A DNA stretch of 64,000 nt from an uncultured Paraburkholderia sp. (GTDB taxonomy: Bacteria; Pseudomonadota; Gammaproteobacteria; Burkholderiales; Burkholderiaceae). The stretch is taken from NCBI GenBank assembly GCA_940746715.1, contig CALNWN010000005.1, positions 186,001-250,000 of the forward strand. Reading direction: 5' to 3'. Each line of letters begins with the position of its first letter. Within the stretch, counting starts at the first letter, position 1. The notes below the pieces were generated by a model. That model made no database searches. It was given only the letters and a program-made list of their open reading frames with translations, and was not told the origin of the DNA. Shown here piece by piece: positions 38,637 through 49,700 of the stretch. The position numbers and the translations under genes were made by a program.

Positions 38637-40367
38637 ATGGCAACGCAAGTGTCAGGCGAAGGCGCAATCATCGAGCCGAAAAACGGGCTCTCGTATGTCC
38701 GCGGATCGACAGACATTCCGCTGAGCCAGGCGACGATCGGCGAATTTTTGCGCGGAGACTGCCGGGCGTTTCCCGGACCGCCCGGCCGTGGTGTTCCGCG
38801 AGCAGCAAATTCGCTGGACATGGAAGGAGTTCGCCGAGGAAGTCGACTTCCTGGCCGCCGGGTTTCTGGCGCTGGGCATCGCGAAGGGCGACCGCGTCGG
38901 GATCTGGTCGCCCAATCGCGTCGAATGGCTGCTGACGCAGTTTGCGACCGCGCGCATCGGCGCGGTGCTGGTGAACATCAATCCGGCATACCGGCTGGCC
39001 GAGCTCGAGTACGCGCTGAATAAAGTCGGCTGCAAGGCGATTGTCGCGGCGGAGCGTTTCAAGACGTCGATGTATCTGGAAATGCTGCAGCAACTGGCGC
39101 CCGAGCTCGCGTCACAAGCGCCCGGCCAACTGCACGCCGCACGATTGCCCGCCTTGCGCTATGTGATCCGCATGTGCGACACGGACACGCCGGGAATGCT
39201 CAGCTTCTCCGACGTGATCGAGCAAGGGCGCGCCACGCTCGACGTCGCCAGGCTCGATGAAATCGGCAACACGCTGTCCTGCCACGAGGCGATCAACATC
39301 CAGTTCACCAGCGGCACGACCGGGAATCCGAAGGGCGCGACGCTCACCCACAGCAACGTGGTCAACAACGCGCGCTATATCGCGATGGCCATGAACCTGA
39401 GCGAGCATGACGCGCTGTGCATTCCCGTGCCGCTCTATCACTGCTTTGGCATGGTGCTCGCCGTTTTGGCCTGCGTCTCGGTGGGCGCCAGCATGGTGTT
39501 CCCGGGCGAGAGGCCTTCGACCCGGCGGCGCTCGCCGCCGTCGCCGACGAGCAGTGCACGGCTTTGCACGGCGTGCCCACTATGTTCATCGCGGAGCTCG
39601 ACCATCCGAACTTCGCTTCATACGATCTCTCGCATTTGCGCACGGGCATCATGGCAGGATCGCCCTGTCCCATCGAGACGATGAAAAAGGTCGTCTCCAG
39701 AATGCATCGAGCGAGATCACGATTGCCTACGGCATGACCGAGACAAACCCGGTGTCGTTTCAGAGTTCGACCACCGATCCTCTCGACAAGCGCACCACGA
39801 CGGTTGGCCGGATTCAGCCGCATCTGGAGGTCAAGATCGTTGATCCGCTCGGCAATATTGTGCCGGTGGGCGAAACAGGCGAGCCCTGCACGCGCGGCTA
39901 TTCGGTGATGCAGGGCTACTGGGGCGACGAGGAAAAAACCCGCGAGAGCATTGTGGACGGCTGGATGCACACCGGCGATCTGGCGACGATCGACGCCGAA
40001 GGCTATTGCAATATCGTCGGCCTCCTCAAGGACATGCTGATTCGCGGCGGCGAGAACATCTTATCCGCGCGAGATCGAAGAATTCCTGTTTCGCCACCCG
40101 AAGATTCAGAGCGTGCAGGTGTTCGGCGTGCCCGACGCAAAATACGGTGAAGAAGTGTGCGCCTGGGTGGTGCTACGCTCAGGCGAACAGGCGACAGCGG
40201 AGGAAATCCAGCAGTTCTGCCACGGGCAGATTGCCCACTACAAAGTGCCCAGGTACATCCGCTTCGTCGACGAACTGCCGATGACGGTGACCGGCAAAGT
40301 GCAGAAGTTCGTCATGCGCGAGCGCATGATCGACGAACTCAGACTGCAGGAAGGCAAGACCGCTTGA
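38637..40367 (+). pseudogene. AMP-binding acyl-CoA synthetase, four frameshifts
   Basis: Start ATG at 38637 after CGGAGACAGCACC. Adenylation-domain motifs survive in separate frames: [40 protein letters not shown] (P-loop-like A3 motif); [14 protein letters not shown] (A5); [20 protein letters not shown] (A7) and [12 protein letters not shown] (A8); [10 protein letters not shown] (A10 Lys). Breaks: extra G near 38753, AG duplication near 39511, a small indel near 39700, and extra T near 40064. Family members activate fatty or aromatic acids as AMP esters before CoA transfer. About 570 residues if repaired. Confidence 0.87.
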
Positions 40368-40408
40368 ACCGCGCGGCGGGAAAAAGGCAGACGGTTGAAT
40401 AATCGACA

Positions 40409-40444
40409 AACAAGAAGGGCTGCCTGAGGGCAGCCCTTCTTGTT
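40409..40444 (+). terminator. Intrinsic terminator after the acyl-CoA synthetase pseudogene
   Basis: 16-bp stem AACAAGAAGGGCTGCC / GGCAGCCCTTCTTGTT, loop TGAG. Confidence 0.75.
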
Positions 40445-40529
40445 CGCGCAGACATTTCCGCGACGTCAACGCACGCATTATTGCATCTAAAAGATGCCAT
40501 TTTGCACTGCGCAAACGTTTGGCAAGACG

Positions 40530-40555
40530 AAAAAAAGCGGGCCTGGAGCCCGCTA
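40530..40555 (-). terminator. Minus-strand intrinsic terminator without an assigned gene
   Basis: On the minus strand AGCGGGC-TCCAG-GCCCGCT (40554-40536, as seen on that strand) followed by a run of T. It implies leftward transcription from upstream of 40555, but the nearest recognised minus gene ends at 41244. Confidence 0.75.
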
Positions 40556-41243
40556 AAAACCACACGCTACGGGGTTAGCGCGAGGAGACCAAAATAGGAA
40601 CCGCCTGAGACGACGACCCGGCGTCGACTACGGTCCCAGCAGGGATGCCCCTTCACAGGGCTTCGGCATACGCCGACCGGCAAGTGCATCGTATCCGCTC
40701 ACACCACGCACCCAGCCACATCCGTGTTGAAACCGTTGAGGGCATTGTGGGCGAATTAACCTAGGAGCGCCGTAACAAAGTGTTTCAGGTTGTAACGCAC
40801 GCCAGATAAGGCGCTGCGGGATTTATTGCGGAAAGGAAACGTTGAATCCGCAAGTTTTACCTTTGACTGGGTGGCAATTTAATACGCTCGTTTAATGATA
40901 TTCGCGAAGCATAGTGCCGCATAAACTGTTAAGTCGATTCCGCATGAAATCGTTGCGTGATCATCTTTCTGACAACAGAGCGCAGCTGTTACACTGCTTC
41001 GAGCGTTGCCGGGCTCTTCCCCGTGCAGGTGCAGAAGTCCGAATGCGGTGCAACAAACACCGCGCGAACCGCGCACACACGAGGGCCCGTTCACCGCTCG
41101 GCGAAAATTCGCCTCCACAGAGCTGATGCCTGAACTCGTCTGCCTGCGGTACACAATGCAGCCGGTGGAGTCCATCCGCGCAGCCGCGAGTCTGCCTGAG
41201 CCCCTCAGCGCTTCAGGAATGCCCTCGGCCCAGGCGGATCAGT

Positions 41244-42032
41244 TCACTTCAACCACTTATCCGACACCGCCTGATATTCGCCGGTGGCCCGCGCCAGGTG
41301 AAGCCACTGGTCGACGTATTGCTGGACGCCACATCGCCGCGCGGCAGCAGCCACGCTTTCTCGCCGTACTGGAACGGCTTGTCGGGATGGACCGAGCAAA
41401 GGCCTGGGTTGAGCTTTTGCTGCAGCAGGGTTTCCGACGCGTCGGTCACCATCACGTCCGCCTTGCCGGCGAGGATCTGCTTGAAGATCGTCACGTTATC
41501 AGGATAGACGGTCACGTTCGCGTGCGTGAAGAACTGCTTCGCGAACCGTTCGTTGGTGCCGCCGGGATTGACAATGACGCGCGTGGCGGGCTGGTCGATC
41601 TGCGCCACGGTCTGGTATTTGTTGACGTCGTCGCAGCGGACAATCGGCGTCTTGCCGTCGACCATATAAGCCTGAGTGAAGAACGCGCGCTTTTGCCGCT
41701 CGAGCGTGGGTGACGACACCCCGCCCACTCCGATGTCGCATTTGGCGACGAAATCGTTCATCAGATTCGACCAAGAAGTCTTGATGTACTCCGCCTTGAC
41801 GCCGCAGCGACTCCGTCATGTCGATATCGATGCCTTCGAATTGCCCATCTGCCTTGTAAAAGGAATACGGCTTGTAGTCCCCGGTGGTACATGCGCGCAA
41901 CGTGCCGCGAGCGAGAATGTCGTCGAGCCGCGACGCCGTTGCGGCTGTGCCGGACGCCTGCGCCTGTGCCGCGCCGCTATGGATCAGAATGCCCGCCAGC
42001 GCGCCGAGCAGTGCGAGTGCAACCTTCTTCAT
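41244..42032 (-). pseudogene. Polar amino-acid ABC transporter substrate-binding protein, frameshifted
   Basis: ATG at 42032; signal peptide KKVALALLGALAGILIHSGA ending AQA. SBP_bac_3 domain: LDDILARGTLRACTTGDYKP, FEGIDIDMTESL, then a small deletion near 41810 shifts the frame. The part NDFVAKCDIGVGGVSSPTLE, RVIVNPGGTNERFAKQFF and GKADVMVTDASETLLQQK follows. Near 41333 one T is missing (GCGTCCAGC), which throws the natural C-terminus QQYVDQWLHLARATGEYQAV out of frame; its TGA is at 41244-41246. Periplasmic binding of an amino acid or related compound; no permease or ATPase lies next to it. Confidence 0.8.
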
Positions 42033-42243
42033 TAAGTCTCCTTGGTGTGCGTTGTTGCGTAAGTTCGTCGGATGATAGCCTGGCAATTTGCCGTTGAACA
42101 TCGGCCGTTCGGCCAGGTTGCCCCAAGGCGCGGGCCTGCGGACAATGACCCTGAACCTCACGCACTCGCCCTATTGCCGGCATCAGCGGAATGCGGCGGG
42201 CGCCGTCCGGTAAAATGCCCCTTTGCTCTCAGTCGCACGCAAC

Positions 42244-43344
42244 GTGGCCCATAACCTCCTGAACGACACTTTCCTGCGCGCGCTGCTGCGCCAGCCCACC
42301 GACTACACGCCCGTCTGGTTGATGCGGCAAGCCGGCCGCTATCTGCCGGAATACAACGCGACGCGTGCGCGCGCGGGAAGTTTTCTCGGCCTCGCGAAGA
42401 ATCCGGCGTTCGCAACGGAGGTCACGCTGCAGCCGCTCGAGCGCTATCCGCTCGACGCCGCGATCCTGTTTTCCGACATCCTGACCGTGCCGGACGCAAT
42501 GGGTTTGGGGCTGGAGTTCGTGGCCGGTGAGGGTCCAACGTTCGCGCGGCCGGTGCGCACTGAAGACGACGTCGCGCGCCTCGCCGTGCCGGACATCGGG
42601 GCCACGTTGGGCTACGTGACCGACGCCGTGCGCGAAATCCGCCGCGCACTGACCGACGCCCAAGGCCGCCAGCGGGTGCCGCTCATCGGCTTTTCCGGCA
42701 GCCCGTGGACCTTGGCCTCCTACATGGTGGAAGGCGGCGGCTCCGCGGACTTCCGCACGGTCAAATCCATGCTGTATGCGCGCCCGGACCTGATGCATCG
42801 CATCTTGGAAGTCAACGCGAGTTCGGTCGCCGCGTATCTGAATGCACAGGTCGAAGCCGGCGCCCAAGCCGTAATGATCTTCGACACGTGGGGCGGTGCG
42901 CTCGCGGACGGCGCCTATCAGCGCTTCTCGCTGCACTACATTCAGCAGGTCGTGAATCAGTTGAAGCGCGAGCATGACGGCGAGAAGGTGCCGGTCATCA
43001 CATTCACGAAGGGCGGCGGTCTCTGGCTCGATGAAATTGCCGAGACGGGTGTCGACGCAGTAGGCCTCGATTGGACCGTCAACCTGCAGAAGGCGCGGGA
43101 GCGAGTCGGCGGGAAGGTCGCTTTGCAAGGCAATATCGACCCGTCCGTCCTGTTCGCGCCGCCCGCGTCGATCCGCATGGAGGCGCGTGCCGTGCTCGAC
43201 ACCTTCGGCAATCACCTTGGGCATGTGTTCAACCTTGGCCACGGCATCTCGCAATTCACGCCGCCGGAGAACGTCGCGGAACTCGTCGACGAAGTGCATC
43301 GCCACAGCCGCGCCATTCGCAGCGGCGCGCATGCATCGAAGTGA
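42244..43344 (+). CDS. hemE: Uroporphyrinogen decarboxylase
   Basis: 366 aa from the GTG at 42244 ([20 protein letters not shown]), the normal family start, although the ribosome site is weak. Motifs [15 protein letters not shown] and [19 protein letters not shown]; catalytic Asp in [14 protein letters not shown]. Decarboxylates uroporphyrinogen III to coproporphyrinogen III in haem synthesis. Intact. Confidence 0.96.
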   Translation: MAHNLLNDTFLRALLRQPTDYTPVWLMRQAGRYLPEYNATRARAGSFLGLAKNPAFATEVTLQPLERYPLDAAILFSDILTVPDAMGLGLEFVAGEGPTFARPVRTEDDVARLAVPDIGATLGYVTDAVREIRRALTDAQGRQRVPLIGFSGSPWTLASYMVEGGGSADFRTVKSMLYARPDLMHRILEVNASSVAAYLNAQVEAGAQAVMIFDTWGGALADGAYQRFSLHYIQQVVNQLKREHDGEKVPVITFTKGGGLWLDEIAETGVDAVGLDWTVNLQKARERVGGKVALQGNIDPSVLFAPPASIRMEARAVLDTFGNHLGHVFNLGHGISQFTPPENVAELVDEVHRHSRAIRSGAHASK

Positions 43345-43790
43345 TGTTGCAACTTCTACCGTTTATTGTTGCGCCGCAGCGAACTGGGCTCTTCACCTAA
43401 GGGAAACTTCGCAGTACGCGGGCCGTCCACAGGCACTCTTGCAGTTGTCAAGACTTGACTTATACACATTCATCACGTTGCGGCGCGCTAGAACGTTTAG
43501 TCGTGTCTGGACCCTTGCACAGTGCGCGCGCATTTGATCTCAGCCTTGTCTGGCAAGGCTTTCGCGGCTTCCGCGAGGAATGTGCGGAACCCCACAGAAG
43601 GCCTCTGCGTCGCGGTTTTCCGGGCCGTCGGAGCGAAGTTCTCAACAAAGTTATCCACAGGCGTACGGGGTCGACAGCAATTGTTCAGCCGAATCCAAAA
43701 CTTAGCGTCGAAATTGAAGTTTTACTTTAACTTCAGCGGGGCGACTCATAGTCGGGCGACGCGGCGCGTCGGCTGCGGCGCTATGACGCG
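43345..43790. other. 446-bp intergenic region with two DnaA boxes upstream of priA
   Basis: TTATACACA at 43460-43468 and the exact DnaA box TTATCCACA at 43651-43659, the latter 140 bp before the priA start. Both fit TTATNCACA. No ORF looks real. Confidence 0.6.
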
Positions 43791-46067
43791 ATGGGCGCCC
43801 GCGATGACCGAAGCGGCGGCATGACCGGCATGTTTGTCCGCGTCGCATTGGATCACCCGTTGCCGACGCTGTTCGATTACCGCTGGACTGCGTCGGAACC
43901 GGCGGTGCCGGGGGCGCTGGTCAGCGTGCCGTTCGGCAAGCGCGACGTGGTGGGCCTCGTGTGCGAAGTGGCCGCTCACAGCGAGGTGCCCACCGATCGG
44001 CTGCGGGCGGTGAATGCCGTGTGCACGGCCTGTCCGCCGCTTTCGTCCGAATGGCTCGCGCTAGCTGCTTTTGCCGCCGACTACTATCAGCGCGGCCTTG
44101 GGGAAGTGGCGCTGCCGGCGTTGCCCCAAGCGCTGCGCGACGCCGCGCGATGGCCGCGTCTGCTGGCCCCGGAAGAACGCTACAGCTTGACGCCGCAAGG
44201 CCGCGCTGCGTTGCCGGACGCTTTGCCCGCGCGCGCCACGGCGCTGCGAAACCTCGCCGAGGCGCTCGCCGCTGCAGACTTTCTCCTCGCCGCCGACGCC
44301 CGCGCGTTGCACCCCAAAGCCATTGCGACACTCGCCGCATGGCAAGCGGAGGGCTGGGTCGCGCTCGATCTCGTGGATGCCGCCGCGGCGTTGCCCGCCA
44401 CCACGTCCGGTGCAGGAAAGCCGCAGACGCTGCCCACGCTCACCGACGAGCAGTCGGCCGCCGTCGAAGCCATTCGCGACGCGCGCGGCTTCGCGCCGTT
44501 CCTGCTGCATGGCGTGACGGGCAGCGGCAAAACGGAAGTGTATTTGCGCGCGCTCGCCGCCATTCTCGCTGCCGACGCCAACGCGCAGGCACTCGTGCTG
44601 GTGCCCGAGATCAATCTGACGCCGCAGTTCGAAGCGGCATTCCGCGCCCGCTTCGCGGCGCTCGCCGACACCGCGATCGTCACGCTGCACAGCGGCCTCG
44701 CCGAGGGCGAGCGCGCGCGCAACTGGTTCGCGGCGCACGCGGGCCGCGCGCGCATCGTGCTCGGCACGCGTCTCGCGGTGCTCGCGTCGCTGCCGCGGCT
44801 TGCCGTCATTGTGGTCGACGAGGAGCACGACCCGGCTTACAAGCAGCAGGAAAGTTTGCGCTATTCGGCGCGCGACCTCGCCATTTATCGCGCGAAGCAG
44901 CTTGGCTTGCCGGTTGTGCTGGGGTCGGCCACGCCGTCGCTGGAAAGCTGGTGGCAGGCCGAGCAGGGGCGTTACAGGCGGCTCACGCTGTCGCGCCGCG
45001 CCGTCGCCGACGCGGCGCTGCCCACCGTGCGCCTGATCGATCTCGAGGACGAGCGCCGGCGCGGACGCGCGTCGGTGGAAGGATTGTCGGGCCCGTTGAT
45101 CGCCGCGCTGAAGACGCGCCTCGAGCGCGGCGAGCAGAGTCTCGTGTTTCTGAACCGGCGCGGCTACGCGCCGCAACTCGCCTGCGACGCCTGCGGCTGG
45201 GTCGCCGGTTGCCCGCGTTGCAGCGCGTATGTGGTGCTTCACAAGCCCGAGCGCGCGCTGCGCTGTCATCACTGCGGCTGGGAGTCGCGCATTCCGCGCT
45301 CGTGTCCCGAATGCGGCAACGTGGACATCGCGCCGCTCGGCCGCGGGACGCAACGTGTGGAGGAAACGCTGGCGAGCGCGGTGCCGGGCGCGCGCGTGCT
45401 GCGTATCGACGCGGACAGCACGCGCCGCAAGGGCAGCGCAGAGGCGCTCTTTTCAGACGTGCACGCAGGCGAAGTCGACATTCTCGTCGGCACCCAGATG
45501 ATCGCGAAGGGACACGATTTCCAGCGCGTGTCGCTTGTCGGCGTGCTGAACGCCGACACCGCGCTCTTTTCCCACGACTTCCGGGCGAGCGAGCGCCTCT
45601 TCGCGCAACTGATGCAGGTCAGCGGCCGCGCGGGCCGCGCCGGCCTGCCTGGCGAGGTGCTGGTGCAGACGCGCTATCCGCGCCATGCGCTTTATCACGC
45701 GCTGGGGCGCCACGATTACGTCGGGTTCGCCAACTCGACGCTCGCGGAGCGGCGTGACGCTCACCTGCCGCCCTTCGTCTATCAGGCGCTGCTGCGCGCC
45801 GAAGGCCGCACGCTCGAAGCCGCGCTCGCCTTTCTGCAGCAGGCGGCAGCCGGGCTGGCAGGCATTCCGACTGCCGAACGCGTGACCGTGTACGACGCGG
45901 TGCCCCTCACCATCGTCAAGGTGATGCACGTGCACCGCGCGCAATTGCTGATCGAAAGCGCGTCGCGCGCCGCGCTGCAGGCTACGCTGCGCGCGTGGCA
46001 GCCGCTCTTGCGCGGCTTGAAAGGCGTGCTGCGCTGGAGCCTCGAAGTCGATCCGCTCGACATCTAG
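43791..46067 (+). CDS. priA: Primosomal protein N' (PriA helicase)
   Basis: Up to 758 aa; ATG 43791 or 43821 (MTGMFVRVALDHPLPTLFDY) are possible starts, the second matching the usual N-terminus better. Walker A LLHGVTGSGKTEVYLRALAA, DEEH box VIVVDEEHDPAYKQQ, and a zinc-binding region with CDACG, CPRC, CHHCG and CPECG. The C-terminal helicase motif QMLQVSGRAGR appears here as LMQVSGRAGRAGLPGEV. Restarts stalled replication forks by loading the primosome. Intact. Confidence 0.95.
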   Translation: MGARDDRSGGMTGMFVRVALDHPLPTLFDYRWTASEPAVPGALVSVPFGKRDVVGLVCEVAAHSEVPTDRLRAVNAVCTACPPLSSEWLALAAFAADYYQRGLGEVALPALPQALRDAARWPRLLAPEERYSLTPQGRAALPDALPARATALRNLAEALAAADFLLAADARALHPKAIATLAAWQAEGWVALDLVDAAAALPATTSGAGKPQTLPTLTDEQSAAVEAIRDARGFAPFLLHGVTGSGKTEVYLRALAAILAADANAQALVLVPEINLTPQFEAAFRARFAALADTAIVTLHSGLAEGERARNWFAAHAGRARIVLGTRLAVLASLPRLAVIVVDEEHDPAYKQQESLRYSARDLAIYRAKQLGLPVVLGSATPSLESWWQAEQGRYRRLTLSRRAVADAALPTVRLIDLEDERRRGRASVEGLSGPLIAALKTRLERGEQSLVFLNRRGYAPQLACDACGWVAGCPRCSAYVVLHKPERALRCHHCGWESRIPRSCPECGNVDIAPLGRGTQRVEETLASAVPGARVLRIDADSTRRKGSAEALFSDVHAGEVDILVGTQMIAKGHDFQRVSLVGVLNADTALFSHDFRASERLFAQLMQVSGRAGRAGLPGEVLVQTRYPRHALYHALGRHDYVGFANSTLAERRDAHLPPFVYQALLRAEGRTLEAALAFLQQAAAGLAGIPTAERVTVYDAVPLTIVKVMHVHRAQLLIESASRAALQATLRAWQPLLRGLKGVLRWSLEVDPLDI

Positions 46068-46276
46068 GTCCCGCACGGCGTATCGAGCCCGTCAGTATCG
46101 GCACCGGCTGCGGGCTGTCCGGGCGCGCCCGCACGGTATTCGAGTAGCTTGCGGCGGAGGCCGCGACGCGCGTGGCGGTGCGCGTCCCCAGCACGGCCGA
46201 CGCACGCGAGGCCACATGAACGCCGCGCACCGCAAGTTGCCGGTAGCGCGCGGAAGATCGACAGTCGCTGGAGCAA
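46064..46276 (-). pseudogene. Possible decayed minus-strand gene converging on priA
   Basis: A 70-codon frame ends KLLEYRAGAPGQPAAGADTD with a stop overlapping the priA stop. Codon use resembles coding DNA here, but upstream the plausible residues switch frame, and no family is recognised. It may be the 3' end of a broken gene or chance. Confidence 0.25.
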
Positions 46277-46766
46277 AGCATGGTGGACCTCACGGTATTC
46301 GCCTGTTCACGTCCCGGGAGGCGGCCGTCGACGAGCGCGCATCGAGCTCACCGCAGCTCTGAAGAGCTCAAAAAAGCTCGCCCGGCTCACCGAACCGCCG
46401 CCTTGCTCAATCGTTCAACGCAGCCTGCGCTTTCCCCGCCGATGCATGTCCCTCGGACGCCTCGCGCTTGCCCGACCTGGCCGTTGCGCCGCGGATAAAC
46501 AGCACGGCGCACGCTGCGCACATCACCCAGATGCCCAAAAAGACGAGCCACTTTTCCATTTCGCTGTCCTCAACCCCGTGCTGTTGTTGTGCGCGCCTTG
46601 ACGCCGCGCCCGCTATGACTTCTATAACGGCGCGCCGTCCGGTTTGATAAGGGCTCGGGGCAAAAGAAATGAGGCCAGGAAAATACCGATCCTTACTGAG
46701 AGGCGTACGATTCGGCCAACTTTTAGTCTTTCACCAGCATTGCGTTGGGTCTCCGAAGAAGGAAAC
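46277..46766. other. Spacer before putA containing one small minus-strand ORF
   Basis: Apart from the 50-codon ORF at 46407-46559, nothing recognisable. The putA ribosome site AGAAGGAAAC lies at 46757-46766. Confidence 0.5.
46407..46559 (-). CDS. Small single-pass membrane protein, 50 aa
   Basis: ATG at 46559 with GAGGA 7 nt upstream (TTGAGGACAGCGAAATG). The protein starts MEKWLVFLGIWVMCAACAVL, then FIRGATARSGKREASEG and a hydrophilic tail ending QAALND, TGA at 46407. One N-terminal membrane helix with a positive cytoplasmic flank (RGATARSGKR). It is divergent from putA. No family recognised; the ribosome site, composition and topology support a real gene, but no comparison was possible. Confidence 0.5.
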   Translation of the reverse strand: MEKWLVFLGIWVMCAACAVLFIRGATARSGKREASEGHASAGKAQAALND

Positions 46767-49700
46767 ATGGCTAGCACCACCCTTGGCGTCAAGGTCGACG
46801 ACTTCCTGCGTTCACGGCTGAAAGATGCCGCTACCCGCCTCGAACGCACTCCGCACTGGCTCATCAAGCAGGCGATTTTCGCGTACCTCGAAAAGATCGA
46901 GCAGGGCCAATTGCCGCCGGAGTTGCCCGGCGCGGTGGGCTCGGCCGATATGGCAGACGGCGCAGCGGTCGAACACGACGAGGACGGCGCAGCGCATCCG
47001 TTCCTCGACTTTGCGCAGAACGTGCAACCGCAATCGGTGTTGCGCGCGGCGATCACGGCGGCCTACCGGCGGCCGGAGCCGGAATGTGTGCCGTTCCTGC
47101 TCGAACAGGCGCGTTTGCCGGCGAAGCTCGCGGGCGATGTCGAGGCGCTCGCCGGCAAGCTCGTCGAGACGCTGCGCGGCAAGAGCCGTGGCGGCGGCGT
47201 GGAAGGTTTGATCCACGAATTCTCGCTGTCGAGCCAGGAAGGCGTCGCGCTGATGTGCCTCGCCGAAGCGCTGCTGCGAATTCCCGACCGCGCGACGCGC
47301 TGATCCGCGACAAGATCAGCAAGGGCGACTGGAAATCGCACGTCGGCCAGGCGCCTTCGCTGTTCGTCAATGCGGCGACTTGGGGCTTGATGATCACCGG
47401 CAAGCTCGTCACGACCAACAGCGAGACGAGCCTGTCGTCGGCGCTTACGCGTCTGATCGGCAAGGGCGGTGAGCCGCTGATCCGCAAGGGCGTGGACATG
47501 GCCATGCGTCTGATGGGCGAGCAGTTCGTCACGGGCGAGAACATTTCGGAAGCGCTGGCAAACAGCCGCAAGTACGAAGCGCGCGGCTTTCGCTACTCGT
47601 ACGACATGCTCGGCGAAGCGGCCACCACCGAGGCCGACGCGCAGCGCTACTACGCGTCGTACGAACAGGCCATTCACGCAATCGGCAAGGCGGCCGGCGG
47701 CCGCGGCATCTACGAAGGCCCGGGCATCTCGATCAAGCTGTCGGCGCTGCATCCGCGTTACTCGCGCTCGCAGCAGGAGCGCACGATGAGCGAGCTGCTG
47801 CCGCGTGTGCGTTCGCTCGCCATCCTCGCGCGCCGCTACGACATCGGCCTGAATATCGACGCCGAAGAAGCCGCCCGCCTCGAACTGTCGCTCGATCTGC
47901 TCGAAGCGCTGTGCTTCGACCCGGACCTGGCCGGCTGGAACGGCATCGGCTTCGTGGTGCAGGCTTACCAGAAGCGCTGCCCGTTCGTGATCGAATACAT
48001 TGTCGACCTCGCGCGCCGCAGCCGTCACCGCATCATGGTGCGCCTCGTGAAAGGCGCGTACTGGGACACCGAAATCAAGCGCGCGCAATTGGACGGCCTA
48101 GAAGGCTATCCGGTCTATACGCGCAAGGTCTACACCGACGTGTCGTATACCTCGCCTGCGCGAAGAAGCTGCTCGGCGCGCCCGACGCGGTGTATCCGCA
48201 GTTCGCCACGCACAACGCGCACACGCTGTCGGCGATCTATCACCTCGCCGGCAACAACTACTATCCCGGCCAGTACGAGTTCCAGTGCCTGCACGGTATG
48301 GGCGAGCCGCTGTGCGAAGAGGTGACCGGTCGCGACAAGATGAACCGTCCGTGCCGCGTGTATGCGCCCGTCGGCACGCATGAAACGCTGCTCGCCTATC
48401 TCGTGCGGCGTCTCCTGGAAAACGGCGCGAACACCTCGTTCGTGAATCGCATCGCCGATGAAAACGTCGCGATCAAGGACCTGATCGCCGACCCGGTCGA
48501 CGAGGCGTCGAAGATCGTGCCGCTCGGCGCGCCGCACGCGAAGATTCCGCTGCCGCGCAATCTGTATGGCGCCGAGCGTCTCAATTCGATGGGCCTCGAT
48601 CTGTCGAACGAGCATCGTCTCGCGTCGCTGTCGTCGGCGTTGCTCGCGAGCGCGAACCATCCGTGGCGCGCCGCGCCCATGCTCGCCGACGATCAGATCG
48701 CGCTGGGCAACGCACGCGACGTGTGCAACCCGGCGGATCATCGCGACCTCGTCGGCACGGTGGTGGAAGCGAGCGCGGAACATGTGAGCGCGTCGCTGGC
48801 GCACGCGGTTGCCGCCGCGCCCATCTGGCAGGCGACGCCGGTCGAAGCGCGCGCCGACTGCCTCTCGCGCGCCGCCGATCTGCTCGAGGCGCAAATGCAT
48901 ACGCTGATGGGTCTCGTCGTGCGCGAAGCGGGCAAGTCGCTCGCGAACGCGGTGTCGGAAATCCGCGAAGCGATCGACTTTCTGCGCTATTACTCGGCGC
49001 AGATCCGCAGCGAGTTTTCGAACGACACGCACCGTCCGCTCGAACCGGTGGTGTGTATCAGCCCGTGGAATTTCCCGCTCGCGATTTTCATGGGCCAGTG
49101 GCCGCGGCCCTCGCAGCCGGCAACACGGTGCTCGCAAAGCCCGCTGAGCAAACGCCGCTGATCGCCGCGCAAGCCGTGCGCATTCTGCGCGAGGCCGGCG
49201 TGCCGGCGGGCGCGGTGCAACTGCTGCCCGGCGACGGCGAAACGGTCGGCGCCGCGCTGGTGGCCGACCCGCGCACGCGTGCCGTGATGTTCACCGGTTC
49301 CACGGAAGTCGCGCGTCTCATCAACAAGACGCTCTCGAGCCGTCTCGACCCGGAAGGCAAGCCGATTCCGCTGATCGCCGAAACCGGCGGTCAGAACGCG
49401 ATGATCGTCGATTCGTCGGCGCTCGCGGAGCCAGGTGGTGGCGGACGTGCTGCAGTCGTCGTTCGATTCGGCCGGTCAACGGTGTTCGGCGCTGCGCGTG
49501 CTGTGCCTGCAGGACGACGTCGCGGACCGCACGCTCGAAATGCTGACCGGCGCAATGCGCGAACTGAGCGTCGGCAATCCGGACCGGCTGTCGACCGACG
49601 TCGGCCCGGTCATCGACGTGGAAGCGAAGCGAGGCATCGACGCGCACGTCGCCGCGATGCGCGAGAAAGGCCGCAAGGTCGAGCAACTGCCGCTGCCGGA

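Larger units (their letters stand above)
40368..41243. other. 876-bp region without a confident gene
   Basis: Holds two intrinsic terminators, the second pointing leftward. Between 40556 and 40760 the minus strand has short open segments, such as VVDAGSSSQAVPILVSSR ending at a TAA near 40576, and several small GC-rich hairpins, so a decayed minus-strand gene or a small RNA is possible. Nothing in 40760-41243 is recognised. Confidence 0.45.

Noticed and set aside
40556..40760. 6S RNA, 4.5S RNA or a known riboswitch
   Set aside because: Conserved motifs of these RNAs could not be matched; only hairpins and a terminator are visible.
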